Shown piece after piece: positions 33,456 through 36,879 of a stretch of DNA of 36,879 nucleotides. The notes below the pieces were generated by a model. That model did not search any database and was not told the DNA's origin. It saw nothing but the letters and a program-made list of their open reading frames with translations. The first letter of the stretch is position 1; each line of letters opens with the position of its first letter. Origin of the DNA: Actinomycetales bacterium UBA1416 (lineage in GTDB: Bacteria; Actinomycetota; Actinomycetes; Actinomycetales; Actinomycetaceae); contig DBPQ01000011.1 of NCBI GenBank assembly GCA_002304945.1, forward strand, positions 1 to 36,879, read 5' to 3'. Made by a program: the position numbers and the translations under genes.

Positions 33456-34384
33456 ACGTTGTCGAGACCCGCGACCTCACCAAGCTCTACGGGGACGTCC
33501 ACGCCCTCGACGGCGTCACGCTGACCGTGCCGGAGGGCTCGGTGTTCGGCTTCCTCGGCCCGAACGGCGCCGGCAAGACCACCATGCTGCGCGTCCTGCT
33601 CGGCCTCGCCCGCCCCACGTCGGGCGGCGCCACCATCTTCGGCCACGACGTCCAGTCCGAGCGTGACGCGGTCCATGCACGGGTCGGCTTCCTCCCGGAC
33701 GTGCCCGGCTTCTATCCCTGGATGACGGGAGAGGAGTTCCTGCGCTTCGCGGGCTCGCTGTTCGGGATCCCGGAGCCCACGCTCACCGAGCGCGCCCACG
33801 CCCTTCTCGAGATGGCCGGGCTCGCCGGCAACCCGAACCCGGTGGGCGGCTACTCGCGTGGCATGAAGCAGCGGCTCGGCATCGCGCAGGCCCTGATCAA
33901 CGCGCCGGACCTGCTGGTCCTGGACGAGCCCACCTCCGCCCTGGACCCCCTCGGCCGCGCCGACGTCCTCACGATGATCGGTTCGCTGCGCGGGCGCACC
34001 ACGGTCCTCTTCTCCTCCCACCTCCTCGGGGACGTGGAGCGGATCTGCGACCAGGTGGCCGTCCTCGACCGCGGCCGACTCGTGGTGCAGGGCTCCGTCG
34101 CCGAGCTCCGTCGCGCCCACGGCGGCTCGACGACGGTCCGCATCGCCGTCACCGAGGGCATCGAGCGCGTGGTCGCCGCCGTCGAGGGCTCGTCCTGGTG
34201 CGTCCGCCACGCGCCGGTGGCCGACGACGGCCAGGCGACCGACGTCGTCGTCAGCGACCTCGCGGCCGCGCGACGCGCGGTGCCCGGCATCGTGGCCGGA
34301 CTCGGCGTGGGCCTCCGACGCTTCGACGAGCTCGAGGCCTCTCTCGAGGAGGTCTTCGTGGGACTCGTGGGGGTGAACCGATGA
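33452..34384 (+). CDS. ABC transporter ATP-binding protein
   Basis: This 310-aa ATPase has Walker A GPNGAGKTT, an LSGGQ-like signature GGYSRGMKQR, Walker B LLVLDEPTSALDP, and the H-loop SSHLLGDVE. Residues after about 220 form an extra domain. It belongs to the CcmA/NatA-like export class. It overlaps its permease by 4 bp (34381-34384). Confidence 0.95.
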   Translation: MNVVETRDLTKLYGDVHALDGVTLTVPEGSVFGFLGPNGAGKTTMLRVLLGLARPTSGGATIFGHDVQSERDAVHARVGFLPDVPGFYPWMTGEEFLRFAGSLFGIPEPTLTERAHALLEMAGLAGNPNPVGGYSRGMKQRLGIAQALINAPDLLVLDEPTSALDPLGRADVLTMIGSLRGRTTVLFSSHLLGDVERICDQVAVLDRGRLVVQGSVAELRRAHGGSTTVRIAVTEGIERVVAAVEGSSWCVRHAPVADDGQATDVVVSDLAAARRAVPGIVAGLGVGLRRFDELEASLEEVFVGLVGVNR

Positions 34385-35136
34385 GCTTCCGCGCCTTCCT
34401 CGCCAAGGACCTGCGCGAGATCGTCCGCACCTGGCGGATCTGGGTGCTGCCCGGGATCCTGCTCTTCTCCGCCGTGACCGGGCCGCCCACCGCCCGCTTC
34501 ACCAAGGAACTGCTCTCCACCCTCAGCGGGGACATGTTCAACCCGATGATGCCGGACCCCACCTGGGTGGACTCCTACGCACAGTGGACCAAGAACCTGA
34601 GCCAGCTGGTCGCCTTCGCGCTCATCATCGCGCTCGGCAGCGCCATCTCGGGCGAGAAGCGCACCGGCACGGCGATCATGGTGCTCACCAAGCCGCTCAC
34701 GCGCGCGGGGTTCGTGCTCTCCAAGTTCGTCTCCACGGTGGTGCTGCTGGTCGCGTCCACGGTGCTGATGATGCTCGTCACCTGGGGTGTCACCCTGATC
34801 TGGTTCCCGGACGCCCCCTTCGGCCCGCTGCTCGCCGCCACCGCGGCCTGGCTCCTGTTCGCGTTGCTGCTCGTGGCGGTGGTGCTGCTGGCGTCCGCGG
34901 CGGTGGACTCCGGGGCGGGCGCGGCCGGGATCGGACTCGGGTTCTTCTTCCTGCTCATGCTCGCCGGGATCTGGGGGCCGATGCTCCGCTGGACGCCGGC
35001 GGGGATGGTCAACGCGCCCGTCGCCCTGGGGGCGGATGTCGAGGTGGACCTCCTCTGGCCCGCCCTGACGACGGCGGCGCTCACCGTGGTCCTCGTCTGG
35101 TTGGCCGTGCGGGTGTTCGAGCGCCGGGAGCTCTGA
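34381..35136 (+). CDS. ABC-2 type transporter permease
   Basis: This 251-aa membrane protein has about six helices. MSFRAFLAKDLREIVRTWRIWVLPGILLFSAVTGPPTARF, then FALIIALGSAISGEKRTGTAIMVLTKPLTRAGFVLSKFVSTVVLLVASTV, are typical of ABC-2 export permeases. It works with the ATPase above. The exported compound is unknown; antibiotic or lipid export is plausible for this operon type. Confidence 0.92.
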   Translation: MSFRAFLAKDLREIVRTWRIWVLPGILLFSAVTGPPTARFTKELLSTLSGDMFNPMMPDPTWVDSYAQWTKNLSQLVAFALIIALGSAISGEKRTGTAIMVLTKPLTRAGFVLSKFVSTVVLLVASTVLMMLVTWGVTLIWFPDAPFGPLLAATAAWLLFALLLVAVVLLASAAVDSGAGAAGIGLGFFFLLMLAGIWGPMLRWTPAGMVNAPVALGADVEVDLLWPALTTAALTVVLVWLAVRVFERREL

Positions 35137-35148
35137 CGCGTCCGCACT

Positions 35149-35169
35149 CGGGCTGTCGGGCTCAGCCCG
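35149..35169. terminator. Possible bidirectional terminator hairpin
   Basis: CGGGCT (35149-35154) pairs with AGCCCG (35164-35169) around a 9-nt loop, between the permease stop and the convergent lipoprotein stop. It is short and overlaps the lipoprotein 3' end, so it is tentative. Confidence 0.3.
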
Positions 35170-36403
35170 CCGGGGTGAGGACCGTTGCCCCGCCGGCCCC
35201 GAAGGCGACGAGCAGGTCGGGTGCGGCGACGAGCAGGTCGTCCGCGGCGATCTCGAGCACCGGTCCCGGGGTTCCGGTGCGGTGGAGCCCGAAGCCGGCG
35301 TCGTACCGGACGAGGAAATGGCCCTCGGACCCGAACATCCACGCCATGACGAAGCCCCGGTCACCGACGTCGAAGACCTCACCGTCCACGGCGAAGCTCG
35401 CCTCGTCGACGAACTCAAGTGCCACGGGCGCCCCCTCCGCGCGGAGGAGGAACCCGCTGAGCGCTGCCGGATCACCGTCATACCCCCCGGGACAGGTGAG
35501 CCGGTCCGCCAGCACCTGGCGCTCACCGTAGGGCGGGATGCACTCGGGGGCGTTGAGCGGCAGCTCACCCAACTCGGTGCCGCTGAGGTTCCGCGCGACG
35601 AGCGGTCCCTCGGGACCCTCCGCCTCGAGGTAGCCGTCGGCGGCCAGGACGGTCATGGTCGTGGGGGTCACCGCGCCGGTGCGCAGGTCCACGGTCGAGA
35701 ACGCGAAGGTGGTCATGTCCACCGCCATCGCCACCGGCAGGTCCGGGAAGCCATAGACCATGCCGTCGCCGGCGGCATCGGCGCGCCACACCTCGGCAAG
35801 CGCGGTGTCGTACGCCACCCAGGTCTCGCCGTCGCGCAGCACGAGCGTCTCGGCGTTGCTGCCGGCGTACTCGCCGGCCGGGAGGGTGGTGCTCTCGCCA
35901 CTGCGCGGGTCGACGACGTCGCCACCACAGACGAGCCGGTCCGCCCACCAGTGCGCCGTGGGGCACTGTCCCTCCCACACCGGCGCCGCCTCGGTGGCAG
36001 CGAGTTCGAAGACCTGCACCTGGTCATCGGCCTCGGCCCGCATGGCGATCATGCTGCGGTCCGCCGAGATCGAGCCGGCGGTGTCCTGCCCGGCCGGGGT
36101 GCCGGGAATGGTCCACGCCTCAGTGATGCCGTCGAAGAAGGCGGTGGAGGGAACCGGCGCTGCCGGGTCGCGGGTGATGCCGGTGGCCGGCGCGGTGGCG
36201 GTCGTCTCCGCCGGAGCGGTGGACGACGCGGCGGGTGAGGCGGCCGGCGTGGCGGGGGCGCCGTCGTCGGCCGAACCGCAGGCAGCGAGGGCGAGAGCAG
36301 CCGTCAGGGCACCCGCGAACGCGGCGGCGCGGACGCCGGATCGGTGGGAAGCGCGTCCGGGGCGGCTCCGGGGACGGGGGGACGGGGCGGTGCGGGCGCT
36401 CAT
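35162..36403 (-). CDS. Secreted lipoprotein of unknown function
   Basis: This 413-aa protein has a basic N-terminus (RPRSRPGRASHR), a hydrophobic stretch and a lipobox LALAAC (Cys42). An Ala/Thr/Pro-rich linker follows to about residue 80. The remainder has repeated beta-rich strands (VQVFELAATEAAPVWEGQC, ETWVAYDTALAEVWRADA, TVLAADGYLEAEGPEGPLVARN) that suggest a beta-propeller or WD/YVTN-like reporter fold. I do not recognise a family. It should sit on the outside of the membrane. Confidence 0.65.
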   Translation of the reverse strand: MSARTAPSPRPRSRPGRASHRSGVRAAAFAGALTAALALAACGSADDGAPATPAASPAASSTAPAETTATAPATGITRDPAAPVPSTAFFDGITEAWTIPGTPAGQDTAGSISADRSMIAMRAEADDQVQVFELAATEAAPVWEGQCPTAHWWADRLVCGGDVVDPRSGESTTLPAGEYAGSNAETLVLRDGETWVAYDTALAEVWRADAAGDGMVYGFPDLPVAMAVDMTTFAFSTVDLRTGAVTPTTMTVLAADGYLEAEGPEGPLVARNLSGTELGELPLNAPECIPPYGERQVLADRLTCPGGYDGDPAALSGFLLRAEGAPVALEFVDEASFAVDGEVFDVGDRGFVMAWMFGSEGHFLVRYDAGFGLHRTGTPGPVLEIAADDLLVAAPDLLVAFGAGGATVLTPAG

Positions 36404-36510
36404 GGTGTGTTCCTACCACGGGATGCCTCGGGAGCGAGGAGCAGCGGATGCGCCGCCCAGTGCTCACAGGCCTCGGCGCCGGCCCGGCAGCAAGGCGCTA
36501 GCGTGACCTC

Positions 36511-36851
36511 GTGGACGACCTCCTGGTGGAACGGGTGCTGCTCGCCGTCGAGCAGATCCCGGCGGGGAGGGTGGCGGCGTACGGCGTGATCGCACGGCTC
36601 GTGGGGGCGGGTCCGCGGCAGGTCGGCCGGATCATGCGCGAGTACGGCGCGTTCGTGCCGTGGTGGCGGGTGACGTCCGCAGCCGGAGACCTGCCCCCGA
36701 CCCTCCTCGCCACCCCCGGCCGCACTGGGACGCGGAGGGAATCGCCGTGAAGCCCAATGGGCGGGGCTGCAGCTACGCGCACCACGCGGTCGACGAGAAC
36801 GAGCTCGTTGCCGCCGTCCACGCCGCCCTCGCAGCGCTTCCGAGTGACTGA
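36511..36851 (+). pseudogene. Alkyltransferase-like protein (ATL), frameshifted
   Basis: The first frame (GTG 36511) gives DDLLVERVLLAVEQIPAGRVAAYGVIARLVGAGPRQVGRIMREYGAFVPWWRVTSAAGDLPPTLLA, matching ATL. PWWRV (50-54) replaces the PCHRV of MGMT, so the acceptor Cys is Trp, the hallmark of ATL. It then stops at 36750. The homologous C-terminus (HWDAEGIAVKPNGRGCSYAHHA) continues in another frame to 36851. A one-base loss or two-base gain around 36700-36722, in a C-rich run (CCACCCCCGGCC), would join them. ATL binds O6-alkylguanine and hands it to nucleotide excision repair. It may be a sequencing or assembly error near the contig end rather than a true mutation. Confidence 0.8.
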
Positions 36852-36869
36852 GAAGCCCGAGGCGCCTCA

Positions 36870-36879
36870 CCCCCCCCCC
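36870..36879. other. Poly-C run at contig end
   Basis: Ten C residues close the window immediately after an ordinary intergenic sequence. This looks like a contig edge or sequencing artefact. Confidence 0.6.

Overview
This is a high-GC bacterial window whose gene families point to an actinobacterium, probably Micrococcales. The indicators are a bifunctional PutA, an EF-G2-like protein, a DUF222/HNH remnant, an HAAS/PadR/ABC operon and a SAM-I/IV-type riboswitch. I cannot name a genus. The last ten bases are a run of C, so the right edge looks like a contig end.

Region 1 (1-7916, all minus strand) is a complete type I-C CRISPR-Cas locus in the order cas3-cas5c-cas8c-cas7c-cas4-cas1-cas2-leader-array, with most genes overlapping or abutting. 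Only the leader-proximal part of the array is inside the window (three full repeats and one partial). The 37-nt repeat is built around a very strong GC hairpin.

Region 2 (7917-10530, minus strand) is the most unusual part. A resolvase-type serine recombinase that has lost its catalytic serine is followed by two single-gene units. One encodes a HARE-HTH/GIY-YIG nuclease and the other an OGG-fold DNA glycosylase-like protein. Each of the three genes ends in, or within about 20 bp of, a 43-53 bp array of degenerate 9-bp repeats. The layout (recombinase, repeat, gene, repeat, gene, repeat, then cas3) resembles an integron: a recombinase gene, a site, then cassettes each ending in a site. I suggest it is a gene-cassette platform carrying defence genes next to the CRISPR locus. 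The mobility is inference.

Region 3 (10531-25967) is mostly housekeeping: an orphan 143-aa gene behind a SAM-I/IV-clan riboswitch candidate, a YczE-type membrane protein, a YtcJ-like amidohydrolase, an EF-G-like GTPase with a strong terminator, a MATE exporter, PutA, a PlsC-like acyltransferase, a large lipoprotein and a PadR/permease-prefix operon.

Region 4 (25921-36879) carries a DEDDh exonuclease, a methyltransferase/MpaB-oxygenase pair, a decayed DUF222/HNH gene with internal palindromic insertions, a HAD phosphatase, a PIN/Phd toxin-antitoxin pair, a zinc-ligand-deficient 3-methyladenine glycosylase, a thioredoxin-like protein, and a five-gene PadR-HAAS-PLDc_N-ABC operon joined by 4-nt overlaps. 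It ends with a lipoprotein and a frameshifted alkyltransferase-like gene at the contig end.
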